64,000 nucleotides of DNA from the NCBI GenBank assembly GCA_035079385.1, contig JAVHKY010000029.1:2976001-3040000 (forward strand). The letters run 5' to 3'. Both the position numbers and the translations under genes were made by a program. How positions within the stretch are numbered: position 1 is the first letter of the stretch; each line of letters opens with the position of its first letter. This DNA comes from Aspidiotus rigidus. Its lineage: Eukaryota; Arthropoda; Insecta; Hemiptera; Diaspididae. Of this stretch, positions 10,410-21,802 are shown in pieces. Under the pieces are notes generated by a model. The model worked only from the letters and a program-made list of their open reading frames with translations. It was not told the origin of the DNA and made no database searches.

Positions 10410-12281
10410 TCACGTCGTTGAGCGATCATTTATTCGTCTGCGAAATATAACACGAATTTTTGTCACTTCGCTGAAAAAACTATCGAATGGTATTCGATAA
10501 GGGAAATCTGGCGCAGGTGTGGTGGCGAGATGTACTTCAAACTCGGAGACGATTCGAAAAATAGCGTATTTCAAGTTGAGTAACGAAAATTTTGTAGCTG
10601 CGGAAGAAAAATGAGAAAAATTATGAAGTGTCGAAGACGACGCGTCGCGTCGCCGCCCTCATTTTTTTCGCTCACCTACGCAACCTCGTGGGCCTTTCCC
10701 AAACGGTAAATACGTGTTAGGATTCCTTTTCCGCCTATTTTCCTCTGTAAATCGTTCCGGGTCGAAGATTTCGGGCTTCGGATAATATTGGGGGTCGTAA
10801 TGAATCGCAATTATAGGCAGAATCACTCGTGTCCCCTTTTCAACGATTACGTCTGTGTTAGAGAGTCGACACGTTTTAACGCACTTTCTGTGGAGGAACG
10901 CGGCATTTATGGTGTATTTTCTCAAAATTTCTGTAAATAAGAGGAAACAATGAAAATGCAATTATTTCGAGGTTTACCAAAAATTTCCTCGTAGTGGGAT
11001 CATTTTACTGCGAAACAGACGAGGAAAAAATAGTAGTGAAAATGTCTTAGGGCAGTGGTACGTGCAATATGAGATAAGAAATGAATCATAACGTTTACCT
11101 GATACAACCATGTTCAAATAGACCATCCCTTGCAAATCATCGTACGTTATTTTTCCACCCGATTCTTCAAGACTGCTCCTAAATTCTTCATATAATTTTT
11201 TTTGAATTTTGGGAGCTGCAGCGATCTCTCGTAGACCGAGAGAAAGTGGAGTTGCCGTCGCAGTATTGTTACTCAACATGTAAAGTATACAGTGAGCTAT
11301 TGTTGATTCAGAAGTCCATCTGGAAGTCTTTCCTGTAATTAACATTCTTATCGTTTGATATCTATAACAAAGGAAGAAGTATAGTACGCTACAACAATAA
11401 TTACCTTCTGTAACATCAGTCTCATCCATTAATTTCATGAAGTGCTGTAAGAAATCTAGTCTCCCATCTGTTTCCTTCCGCCTCTCTTTTATAAGTTGCG
11501 TTATGAACTGTTTGAAAAAAGTCTCAGCCTCTTCGTCTAAAACTCGACCATGAATGGATAGTCTCAACGGAGTGGGTACATATAAATAGAATAACTTCTT
11601 TACCAACGTTTTTATTTCAGAAGGCAAAGTTTTTACCATATCATGAAACAAAGAATTCTCGTCTTGCATAACATTAGCGTCGATGCCCAGAACACAAAAT
11701 GCCATCAAATGTACTTGATGACGATATAATGCCTGAAAAAGGTGAACAGGTTCATGTAGATTTTCAGATAATTTAGCAAGCAAGTCGGTGGTAGGTTTAT
11801 CGAATTGGTCCAGGAAGAATTTCAGCCTACAAGTACTGAATGCTGACGCTAAACGCGGCCTTAACCACTGCCATTTTTCACCCTTTACATTCGTTAAGAA
11901 GTGAACAGACGAATCGTTGGTCGAAAGAAATCCAGGAAGTCTGTCCGAGAAATTTTCAAAGTCTTTGTAGAGGACGTCGGAGACTAGCTTGGGGTCGCGA
12001 AGAATTATTTCAGGCTTGTAGTAATACTGGTAATTACCGACTAGTTTATGCGGTTCCTCAGATCTGTATATGCTTGTGTATTGAAGTAATCGCGAAACAT
12101 CGTATAACTCGCGAATTAGGTCGATAGGCTTCCACGAAGGTTTAATGTAATGGACATTTCTTCTTCTGAAGTAATCTAATTTAAAAGTTATCCAATAATA
12201 CACGCCCAGCACAGGGACTAAAATTACCAAAAAGACAATTGATACCGATAACAACATATCATGGTATGTACCCGAACTCAT
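10410..12281 (-). CDS. cytochrome P450, CYP3 clan (CYP6-like), four exons
   Basis: Exons on the minus strand are 12281-11405, 11332-11099, 10930-10676 and 10597-10410. Introns of 72, 168 and 78 bp are all GT-AG and phase 1, giving 517 residues with no stop or frameshift, a normal length for insect CYP6 enzymes. Visible parts are the N-terminal ER membrane anchor ([18 protein letters not shown]), helix C WQWLR (WxxxR), helix K EILR (ExxR), FDPERF (PERF motif) and the heme loop [10 protein letters not shown] with the Cys ligand. The expected role is a microsomal monooxygenase for xenobiotics or endogenous lipophiles; the substrate is unknown. Two features are odd: the I-helix oxygen-activation motif reads SNNTAT without the usual A/G-G-x-E-T, and the heme signature ends C-V-A. 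The start is uncertain: ATGs at 12257 (509 residues) and 12398 are also in frame; 12281 has the better leader context. A partial duplicate of exon 3 lies at 15575-15790. Confidence 0.9.
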
Positions 12282-12904
12282 TTGGCTACATACGTTTGAG
12301 CACACTGTTCGAGCCAACCAGCAAAAAACGTAAAATATTTTGCCAAATAAGTACCCAGCGTAAAATAAATATGATAAGATAAGCCTGACTTTCTTCATGT
12401 TCTGTTGTGAGAAGTAATGGTCGAGAAATAAGTTTTTTTACCAACATTTCACAACGTGTGAGCAAAAGGGATATAAAAACCAAAGTTACCTTCTTGCAAG
12501 GTCTTTTTTAAAAGTGGCAGTCAGTCTTTCTGTGATCTTACTAATTGCAGATAAAATATTCCGAACATACGGTGGTGTTTTGTTTGACGCTCATTGTTCG
12601 ATCGAGGGGGCGTGCACTACTTTACTTCTGGATTTGGACCGGTCACTGGTCAGCACTAATATTGCCTCTGTTTGGAACAAATCGAACCTCTTGCTTTCAT
12701 TTGGTGGATTGATTGATGAGGAAACCAGAAAGCAATAATATTTTAAAGGTAAACCTAAAATTGTGTGAATTTTGATCAATAGCTGTGCCATCTGAAAAAG
12801 AATTTTTACGCTCTACAAATTGTATTCCTTTTGTTTTTGCATCAATCGAGAAAATTCCAGAAATATAGAAAACTGCCGTATTTTATACAATACTTACGAG
12901 CCAA
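12282..12904. other. P450 5' flank, no other gene recognised
   Basis: Upstream DNA of the P450. I see no convincing promoter element. Open frames at 12514-12791 on both strands overlap each other and resemble nothing known. Confidence 0.4.
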
Positions 12905-14760
12905 ATAAGTCCGAAGGAGCCATGAAAGTCTACAGGGAGCCGTAACAATTTCGGATTTTCAGTTTTTTGTCCAAAAGTATTCCTTATAAAATTTCCTACC
13001 AAGTAGTGTCAAATTTTTCCGCCTCCGAAGCCATAAAAGTCCACAGAGGGCCGAAATAATTTCGAAATTTCAGTTTTTTCCGATTATCTCAGAAAACAAG
13101 CCGTTTATGAAAAAAATACAAGACACAAAAATTATTCCTCGTAAAATTTTCCTATCAATATTGACACCAAATTTCACCGCCCCCAACTTGTGGAAATCGG
13201 TCCAAAAGAAAGAGACCACGTTTTTCAACATTTCTGTTTTTCCCAATTATCTCGAAAAATACGCTCCTTATGAAAATATTACGCGACACAAAAATAATTT
13301 TCCATAAAATTTTCTATCAACTGATGCCCTTTTTTACCGCTTTCAATTATCCGTAAATCCATCCAAAGGGGGACAAAACGTCTTCGTTCGGAAAATACAC
13401 GGCTTAGGAAAAAATTACAAGAGACCAAAATTATTTTTTATACAATTTTCCATCAAGTGAATCCGAAAATTGACCACACTTCGATTTCAAGAGTTCCACA
13501 AGGGGCCAGAACGTCTTTTCTTTCGTATTGTTGTAATTACAAATATTTCGTCATTTTGAAGAAGGAGCATATTACAGTCTTCCTCATTCTTTCGATATTT
13601 TGAAAATGCTTTCGCATTTTGTTTTCCTAAATTACGTATTTTGTGTGCGAGTAGCCAGCGTACAAGAATATGCAGAACATGGAAGCATCTTCTTACATCT
13701 AATTTTTATGTATATTATACGTAAGGTGTGGTCAAATATTAAAAATTTTTCAGCGTATTACGCTTCATTCTTCGGTACAAATTTGAGGTGAAAGGACTGA
13801 AAATGTAATATCATTATTTGAATAACCAATAATCCCCGTATGTCGTCATCATTCCACAAACAACTTACAACAATACGAAAGAATAGACGTTCTGACCCCT
13901 CGTGGAACTCCTGAGGTTGGAGGGTGGTCAAATTTGGCATCACCACTTGATGGAAGATTGTATAAGAAATAATTTTGGTCTCTTGTAATTTTTTCCTAAG
14001 CCGTGTATATTCCGAAATAATTGAGAAAAACTAAAATTTAAAAGACGTTATGTCCCCCTTTGGATGGATTTTCGGATGTTTGGGAGCGGTAAAAATGGGC
14101 ATCAGTTGAAAGAAAATTTCATGGAGAATGATTTTCGTATCGCGTAATATTTTCGTAAAGACTTCAGGCCCGGATCCACGGGGAGGGGGAGGGGGAGGAA
14201 TGGGAGAAAATCCCCCCCCCCCAAAAAAAAAAAACAAAAACAAAAACAAAAACAAAAAACAACTACAATAAAAATCTGTAGTATCGAAGAAAATGTAAAA
14301 AAAAAGGTCCTCTAGACTTTGTTTGGATTATTTCCCCTCCAAAAGTGATCGTCTCTGGGTCTGCGCCTGAAAAGAGCGTATTTTTCGAGATAATTGAGAA
14401 AAAAAAGAAATGTTGAAAAACGTGATCTCTTTCTTGTGGACCGATTACAACGAGTTGAGGGCGGTGAAATTTGGTGTCAATTGATAAGAAAATTTTACGA
14501 GGAATAATTTTTGTGTCTCGTAATTTTTCCATATAATCGAAAAAAACTGAAATTATTTCGGCCCTCTGTGGACTTTTATGGCTTCGGAGGCGGAAAAATT
14601 TGACACTACTTGGTAGTAGATTTTATAAGGTATACTTTTGGTGTCTTGTAATTTTTTCATAAACGGCTTGTCTTCCGAAATAATAGGTAGCAAAAAACTG
14701 AAAATCCGAAATTGTTTCGGCCCCCTGCGGACTTTTATGGCTCTGCGGGTGGAAAAGTGT
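12905..14760. mobile_element. second foldback element with subrepeat-built arms
   Basis: 12905-13540 reads as the reverse complement of 13860-14760 (matching stretches include 'CGTATTGTTGTAA' near 13530 with 'TTACAACAATACG' near 13865). Each arm consists of roughly 140-160-bp subunits, each carrying a variant of 'ATAAAAGTCCACAGAGGGCC', 'AATTATCTCGAAAAATACG' and 'AAAATTTTCCTATCAA'. The loop (13541-13859) holds no recognisable gene. The right arm is lengthened by a nested insertion (14165-14369). This architecture fits FB/Galileo-type foldbacks, a different sequence family from the element at 905. Confidence 0.7.
14165..14369. mobile_element. small MITE nested in the right foldback arm
   Basis: The insertion starts CAGGCCCGGATCCACGG and ends GGGTCTGCGCCTG, an imperfect terminal inverted repeat. 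The arm on the other side lacks it, so it is a later insertion. Internally it holds a C-run and an (A)n/CAAAAA low-complexity stretch. The CAGG-type ends suggest a hAT-like MITE. I could not confirm an 8-bp target duplication. Confidence 0.45.
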
Positions 14761-15574
14761 GACACTGTCTGGTAGAAAATATTATAAGGAACTTTTTTGG
14801 TGTCTTGTATTTTTTCATAGGCGGCTTATTTTTCAAGATGGTCGTAAAAAATTAAAATTTGGGAGACGTTCCGGCCACTTCTGTGGTTTGCCAGGAGGCT
14901 GGGGCAGTGAACTTTCAGGGTTTGTTCAAGGCATCTAGACGAACACATTTCAGCAATAAAACCTTTGTCTCTAATTTTTCCCGAGTAAAATGCCATTTTG
15001 TCTAGGATTTTTCAGTAAATTTTAGATTAAATTGTAGTTTTAATGAAATGAATTATAATTCTTCGACTTCAACTGGAGACTTCCGCGTGAGGTACCACCT
15101 AGACGCGGTGGGCGGGCATCCAGTATGTCGCCTGTGGGCTCTGACCGTGGCGTGCCCTGTACTGTGGCCTTACTGAGCGGTGGCGGGTTTCTTGACGGTG
15201 TCACAGGTGATCGTGCGGCACAAATTAAATGAATTTGGACAGTGGAGAAGAATGAATGAAGAGACCCGGTTCTGGTGCTATAGTCCAGGCGGACCACTTG
15301 GGCTGTGTGTCACCTGGATTGAGGTGCTTGGATTGACCGACTAGGCTGACCACGTAGGCTGCCTCTTGAAGCCCGTCTCGCGCGTGGTCGGGGTCCGGGT
15401 GTGCTGACTGGGCTAATCCCATGGAATGCTCTGCTGAACCAACAGACTAGGATGGAGTCTTGTACCGAGAGGGTGCACATTGGGTTTGCCTTTTTGCTGT
15501 GATGGTGAGTTGTTGCTAGTGCGTGGGTGGGGCGCTGTAACAAAGAGTACTAGGAAAAGAAAACTTTGACGCTA
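14761..15574. other. unassigned region with a GC-rich segment (15080-15545)
   Basis: Between the foldback element and the P450 fragment is a stretch clearly richer in G+C than its surroundings. Frames exist on the minus strand but show no known motif. It may be a piece of an unrecognised mobile element. Confidence 0.3.
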
Positions 15575-15790
15575 ATCAAACCGGCCCGGATCGAAGATTT
15601 CGGGCTTCGGACAGCTTAGGGAGTCGTAATGAATTGCAACTAAAATTATAATCACTCGTGTCCCCCTTTCAACGATTACGTCTGTGTTAGAGAGTCGACT
15701 GGTATTAACGCACTTTCTGTGGAGGAACACGGTATCTATGGTGTATTTTCTCAAAATTTCTATAGACAAAAAGAAAAATCAGGATGCAAT
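15575..15790 (-). pseudogene. cytochrome P450 exon-3 fragment
   Basis: The minus strand reads [17 protein letters not shown], then [13 protein letters not shown] and [13 protein letters not shown], clearly a diverged copy of exon 3 of the gene at 10410-12281. It stops inside the PERF region, before the heme-binding loop, and no other P450 exons are present. It is a relic of the segmental duplication and cannot encode an enzyme. Confidence 0.85.
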
Positions 15791-16084
15791 AGCGAGCGGG
15801 AAATCTGCAAGATCCGTATTCCTCTGCGGAAGGTCTTTCAAAAAGTAGACTTACAGAATATCATATTATATATAGCTAGAGCAAATTTTTCAAGTACTTC
15901 TTCTATCCTATATAGCTTGGAGGACGAAATTATTCTAAGTCCCTCCCCTATCATAAATAGCTCAAGAGTCGACATTTTACTAACTCCCCCCTCTCCGTGA
16001 CGTCATCAACCTTGGGCCACTCGCGATCGCGGACACCATAAATAGCTGAAGAGTCGAAAATTTTCTAAATCTCTTTCCCCCCCC

Positions 16085-18010
16085 CCCCTCTCTGTGATAT
16101 CATCAAAGGTGAGATTTGGTTAAATTCTTATAAAAGAGAAACAGTTTTGAAAATCTGTGCGTGATGTCAAGAAAAAATAACAAGGGTTACATAGAGGAAG
16201 GGAATTTTTGTCAAAACTTTCAAGTACTTAGAGAAAAATGGTGGTAATTCATGCCAGATGATTGAAAACAGCGCTGCAAGCCGCACTTTTTTCTCTCACA
16301 ACTGATTCTAACCATGTAAAAAGTAGAAGGCCACGTTCATCTAAGTTGAATTGTCATCAATAGAATTCATTCAATCATCATGTTTCTTCAAACTACGAGC
16401 TGGTCAAAAAATCGGTTTAAATATGTGTGGCCAAAATTTTAGTCCAATTGTAATACGGGTATATCACTTTATCCCTTTTCGAAAATTTTATCAACATTTG
16501 TCAAGGTCACCTACGATATTAGGTGTCGGTATTGTACCAAAATAAGTTTCTATTTTTCATGGATATTTAATGAGAAACACACGAAATTTCATCGTTAACA
16601 GCTAGTATTCGAACGTAAAAATTTTTCTATCGCCGCCGTGCCGTCAGCCTCAAGTCTTTCAACAGATAAAAATGTCTACGTCGAAGAACACGTACAAAGA
16701 AATTCGCTGTACTTAAAGACATTAAAAAAAATGTTGCAATAACAAAATATTTTTCGGTCTTTCAATTTGAAAGTCATCTAGTCCTAATCGGAGGAATCAA
16801 GAGATGCGTGTTCTATCTTTGTGCGAGACCAGATATTCTCACGTGAATTCCATCATGTACCTTCGATTTTGAGAATAGAGTCGAGCACAAATTCATTTTG
16901 GCCGTATACTAATTTCATAAATTTACCCAAAAATTAGTGAATAACATCCTTCGTAAAAATTTGCTCGCGAGGGGGGGCGGCTTCCTGAATGCAAGTACAA
17001 AGTTGAGTTTACGGCAGGAAACATAAACATATACAAGCTATTTTAAACTCTAATTGAATGAGAGCCTTTCTCGGACGAATTTTATAAAAGTAAAATGAGG
17101 AGCTATGATTAATTATTATGGAGGGAAGAAATCATCAGATTATTAATGAATTAAAATTGATAATTATTATGTGCGCCACATACTAGGTACAATTATGTAA
17201 ACATATCGAATTCAAAAGAGGAAGGGGGATAAGATCGTATGAGAGTCATTTGATTATTCCATAACATATAGACGTTGTAAAGACCTCAGCTGTAAATTCA
17301 ATAATCATTTTTATTCAGAGCAACACCAGTTAATACTTATTGGGGTTCATCGTTTGAAAAAATTTTCCACGTCTGGCTTTTTGGACGCGTCGTTATAACG
17401 ATATTAATAATTTTAACCTGATCCACGCACCTCGAGAAATTTTCACCTTCGAACCGAAGAAAATGAAAAGATAGTCGATGGAAATGAAGTACAGCGGAAA
17501 ACTTGCCATAGCCTGTAGGTTGATAATATTGATAAACGTGTCCACATTCGGTCGTAAAACCTTACGAAAAGTATAAGTAGCTGAATTCTGATGAGTTTTG
17601 TGTAGCTGATGTTCACTATTCGCGATAGTGTGTCTACATAATGTAATTCGTAGAAGAAATTGTCCCGCTTTCAGAAAAAGTTCTTATTCAGGCTAATAAT
17701 TAATTTTGACAACTAAGTTTGAAACATTTTTTTATAAAAAATCTTACAAATGACATCTAAATGATTGACAAAAGGCTAGGTTAACTTCGAATTGCAAACT
17801 ATTTTACAGGAAAAATTTTTAAAAATTCTTAACTTTTGAATTTAAAGAAAAAAAACAAAAAAACAAACTCTTTAGAATGGATTTGCAAAATAATTTATAT
17901 TAGGTATATCTAATTCGTGATCTTTGAAAATAAAATAAAATACACAAAGGTACACAATTTTTTTATTAAATTTTCAAGAAAATATCTAACAGGTAACATT
18001 GAGAAATGTA
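16085..18010. repeat. segmental duplication, copy B (non-coding block)
   Basis: Colinear with 4330-6420 (see that entry). This copy has its own small indels and lacks the LINE found at 6485-7790. The frame at 16351-16545 is not preserved in copy A. Confidence 0.8.
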
Positions 18011-18227
18011 AGAATATCGGCTGATCGTTTACCGGTGCTCTAAGTCTTTCCGGCATTCCGTTTTCCCCATATCCTACGTGAAATCAATTGACAACTATCT
18101 CAGCGTTGCCAACCTGGGAGGCCAAAAATGTGCCATATTTCAACATTTCAAATGTGCCACCGTGCCACACTGCCGTGCTATGCCAGAATGACGTATTTTG
18201 GAAAATAACGATGGGTTTTTGTAGGTG

Positions 18228-18372
18228 AACAAAAGACTCTTTTCTCTGGATTGCTATCTTGGTATATAAAAATGAGAATCGGAGGAGCCCTGATGTACAA
18301 CAACAATCAAGAGAACTGTGTTTTTTGTACAAGAACAAAAGACTCCTTTCTCCGGATTGCTATCTTGATATT
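18228..18372 (+). repeat. two short direct repeats of about 36 bp
   Basis: 'ACAAAAGACTCTTTTCTCT' at about 18228 and 'ACAAAAGACTCCTTTCTCC' at about 18335 each continue into 'GGATTGCTATCTTG'. The spacing is about 105 bp. Origin unknown. Confidence 0.5.
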
Positions 18373-18444
18373 CTTATATATAGTTGAAGACATGTAAAAT
18401 CTATAGAGCCCTTAAAGAAAGCTCTTCTTATTTCTTATGCTACC

Positions 18445-18777
18445 GTCGCATGGCTCTATGGCCTGCCAAAAGTCCATAAAGATGGGGTCCCTATGCGCCC
18501 AGTAGTGTCATTTATTCCAGTCCCCACCTACAAGCTGACCAAGTATTTAGATATTTGGTTTAAGCAAATTGTCGACTTTCAACTCCCGTATTCACTGAGG
18601 AACTCAGCTGAGTTAACCGAAGTACTGATTAATAATCCCCCTACTTCCGGAAGTAAACTCATCTCTTTCGATGTTGAAGGACTTTACCCCCATGTTCCCC
18701 TTCGACCTACCAACAAAGATACCTTCGTCATCAACCAATATATTCCCGAATGTGAATTTACAAATCAAATACTGTAA
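18445..18777 (+). pseudogene. PLE reverse transcriptase fragment (N-terminal palm)
   Basis: The frame reads LYGLPKVHKDGVPMRPVVSF then YKLTKYLDIWF and SFDVEGLYPHVPL. These are the conserved early RT blocks of Penelope-like elements, with the first catalytic Asp in FDVEGLYP. It is cut off on both sides, with no YVDD box or endonuclease nearby. Confidence 0.8.
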
Positions 18778-19412
18778 TACTACACCTCTAACACGTCATC
18801 TGCGACTGATTTTGTCTTGCACTGCATAGGTTGTGAATTACAGAAAATTTCAGTTGATATCGAAGCTTGTAAATACATAGCATGTTTGCCGAAAGCGCTC
18901 GCTCTTGAAATAATTGAATTGCTTTTCTAAAACATTTTCTTAATCTTATTTTATTACTAAAATGCACAGTAGCATACAAGAACGTATTAATCTTAGCAAA
19001 ATTCAAGCCATACATGATTGGCTTGTCAGCACTGAGTAACCCTGGTTGGGAGGCACAGAAATCATATTTGGTTTATGACTATAGTTTTTTCATACCTCTT
19101 ACGATTTCGGCAGCAGTACCATTACTGTTGAACAAATCACGCGTTGTTGTCAGCGATCCTGGCGGATGCCGTGTTCATATTTTAATGGTACTTGCTTTGC
19201 ACGGCGAATAGATAGGTATACTATTATTGCATATTCAATTCTCCTGCCGAAAGACCAATGTGGAGCAAATACCATTGCAATAGGAATCAGGAAAACGGCG
19301 TGCAATATCATAAATAGAGAAGCCCTATACACTTCTTTGGGTTTTTTAATGGTCGGCTAGCAGATGCAACCCACTCTTAAAAATTGTAATCAATTGGCGA
19401 ACGGCGTTTCTT

Positions 19413-19579
19413 GTAAGTCTAAAACCTTCTATAATCAAGTCGAATCCAGAAACTACAGAATTATATCAAGTTTGTTTTCCTCTTTTTGTAATCATCGTAA
19501 GATGTTCTGACTAACAATTTTCACGGATGGTTAATTTATGCAATTGATTTTTTTTTATTGCGGGTTTATTTTGTTCCAG
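19413..19579 (+). other. inferred intron of small membrane-protein gene 2
   Basis: A GTAAGT donor at 19413 and a 'TTGTTCCAG' acceptor ending at 19579 match the positions of the donor (9221) and acceptor (9384) in the duplicate, so this splice structure predates the duplication. The alternative acceptor of copy 1 (TATTGCAG) is lost here (TATTGCGG). Confidence 0.4.
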
Positions 19580-19609
19580 TGCAGTATTCAATTTTGTGAA
19601 AATTCAGTG

Positions 19610-19810
19610 ATGATGTTCCCGCTGATGGTTTCAATTTTTGTAGTCTTCCTTTTGATACTGATGGTTTTATTACCATTTGTACAATTAGGGGTAAATCCAC
19701 CTGATGAACCCCCAGTCGTGTACGGACCGCCGGGGCCGCAGGGGCCATACGATGGAGAATCAAACTCTGTCAAATTTAATGTCTGTTTACAAAGTCGTTT
19801 GTACCCGTAG
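19610..19810 (+). CDS. small single-pass membrane protein with Pro-rich tail, copy 2
   Basis: The 66-residue product starts MMFPLMVSIFVVFLLILMV. The hydrophobic anchor is followed by VNPPDEPPVVYGPPGPQGPY and a polar tail ending RLYP. It is the paralogue of the gene at 9415. The N-terminal anchor, 'VYGPP' and 'KFNVCLQS' are conserved while the Pro-rich part differs in length by whole codons. AATAAA signals follow within 40 bases of the stop. The family is not recognised; the structure fits a type II or signal-anchored secretory-pathway protein. Confidence 0.55.
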   Translation: MMFPLMVSIFVVFLLILMVLLPFVQLGVNPPDEPPVVYGPPGPQGPYDGESNSVKFNVCLQSRLYP

Positions 19811-20272
19811 TTACTAACAAAAAGATGTTTTTGATAGAATAAAATAAATAGTGATGAAAATTTACAAATTTCACTTCTTAATTAAGTATTTCCATCATAG
19901 AGCAGCAAATCACCAGCGTAGTTTGGAAACAAAAATCAACAAAACCGTTAAAATAGGCCTATTAATTGTTCTTCTCTTGTACTTGTGTGTTTCCAAGGAA
20001 ACGGAAGAAATTCGCGAGCATTTATCGCAGGACTCATTTAGAACCAATGGCTTACGTAACTCAGCTTGTGTTTAAGGCTGATTCACTTTATGTTCTACGT
20101 GAGCGTTAAAAGTTTCTTGCAGGGTTTTACGTTTGTATGAAACAATTAGAGAATGAATTTTATTTTATTTTTTTTCTTCTGCGGTTTGCATTGTTTACTC
20201 TCCCTTTGGAGTATTCGTCCTTTCGCGTTTATTACGGATACCGTAACCTGGAGGAACGGATATTCGTTTAGT

Positions 20273-20690
20273 TAAATGGGGATTTGGACTAAATTTGTTG
20301 TAGCGTAAAAACGCAAAATTTAGACATAGTTTAAATGTACACGATTTGTATCTCAATTTTACATTCAATTTGCGCCCCTACCCTACTTTCTCCGACTTTT
20401 CTGAGCCGAGTTATGGACCAAAATATTTGAAGAGGTAAAAAATTATCAAAACCAAGAAAAAACCAAAATTGACCAAAGTAAACCAAGTCGTACGTTCAAA
20501 GTTGACCAAAAAATGACAAAGAATAACCAAACATGACCAAAATATAACAAAAATTGACCAAAACGTTCAAAATGGACCTAAAACGGCTGAAATCGAGCGA
20601 CCAAGGAAGACCACAAGCGATAGGTGTTGTGAAGCCATTTTGATGAAGACGATATTCTTCGTATTTGTCGTTTTCGGGGGAGGCCATTTG
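20273..20690 (+). repeat. MITE end plus ACCAAA-rich low-complexity stretch
   Basis: 'ATGGGGATTTGGACTAAATT' at about 20275 matches the left end of the inverted-repeat element at 49259-49695, and 'GAGCCGAGTTATGGACCAAAA' style sequence at 20403 matches its interior. From about 20450 to 20620 the motif (G)ACCAAAA recurs at irregular spacing. Probably a rearranged copy of that MITE family. Confidence 0.5.
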
Positions 20691-20699
20691 TACAGTTTT

Positions 20700-21510
20700 T
20701 TCTTTTTTTTAGTCACACGAAATCAATATTCGAGGGGGATTTCTTCACTGAATCAAGGGGATTAGAACACATCTGAAGACGCAGAAATAATTTGACCAAA
20801 GAACGACCAGACACGGCTCAAAATTTTGACAATTTGGAAGAATCAAATCAGTCCATAAACGCAAAGTGTACAAAAATGTACAATATCAAATTAGGAGGCC
20901 TCTTAAGTACATGCGTCAAGTGCGATTTTCGTCTGCGAGTATGCAAGCAGCATGACAGTCAATTCATTCCAAATATCTGCCTAGAAATCGACTCGAAATT
21001 TTTGTCGAAATTGAGTGATAGCGTGGTCCACCCGACAATACTCATTTTAGACCAAAAAAGAGTGTAAAAATATTGATGGACGTTGAGAGAAAGTCGACTG
21101 AAAGTGAACCGAGATATCTCTCAGAATATCTTCCCAGAAATCAACTAAAAATCTGAGTCAAAATTGAGTAATAAATACAACCTCAATTTTAGACTAACCG
21201 ACCAACATCGAGCATTTAGTGATGGTCGATTTGGTTTGTCGAGTAGTAACATTAATACGTTCTAATAAGTGACTCATAATTCAAATTACATAAAACATAA
21301 AACAAAAAAAAAATTACTGTTGATTCGAAAACGTTCACTTCACATACTATGAATTTGTGAATTATAACCGTGACTTCCTGTGTATTTTTTTTTATGTACT
21401 TTCACGGATATTGTTCATTTGGATGCTTGGAAAACCCCGTAAGAAGGTCTTGGAGACCAGTCCATGTGCATAAGACACCGCCATGATGCCTGTGTCAATA
21501 ATGAAATTAG
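20700..21510. other. no gene recognised
   Basis: AT-rich DNA with loosely repeated 'CTCAATTTTAGAC' and 'AAATCGACT' motifs (20990-21200). No coding support. Confidence 0.4.
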
Positions 21511-21514
21511 TTCA

Positions 21515-21690
21515 ACAACACCTGGCCTCACGAGAAGAGATCAAGTTCAAATGGACATGAAAACCTTCGAAATAAGGGAACCCAAGAATCCAAGGGGGGA
21601 ACCGATAAGAATCCTTATATCTTTGGGGAACTCAAGAAATTTCTCGTTAAATTCATAAAAATTCAGGAACCAACAAGTATTACATACTAT
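21515..21690 (-). pseudogene. PLE reverse transcriptase fragment
   Basis: The minus strand encodes a degraded IGSPLGFLGSLISKVFMS stretch, matching TPIGSPLGSLISEVFMSKF of the PLE at 30142-31850. It contains stops and is flanked by unrelated sequence on both sides. Confidence 0.65.
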
Positions 21691-21802
21691 TTGTAATTAT
21701 AAAAGTCGAAACTCAAAATTTTTCCAAGCCTTATCGTCAAGGGGCAAACAAATCTCTTTAACCGTGAATAGTTCTGTAATTATTATCTGAATTACAAATA
21801 AT

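Noticed and set aside
15040..15543. Minus-strand frames in the GC-rich segment as a host gene
   Set aside because: Three overlapping frames with no motif, splice sites or relatives; listed only as unassigned.
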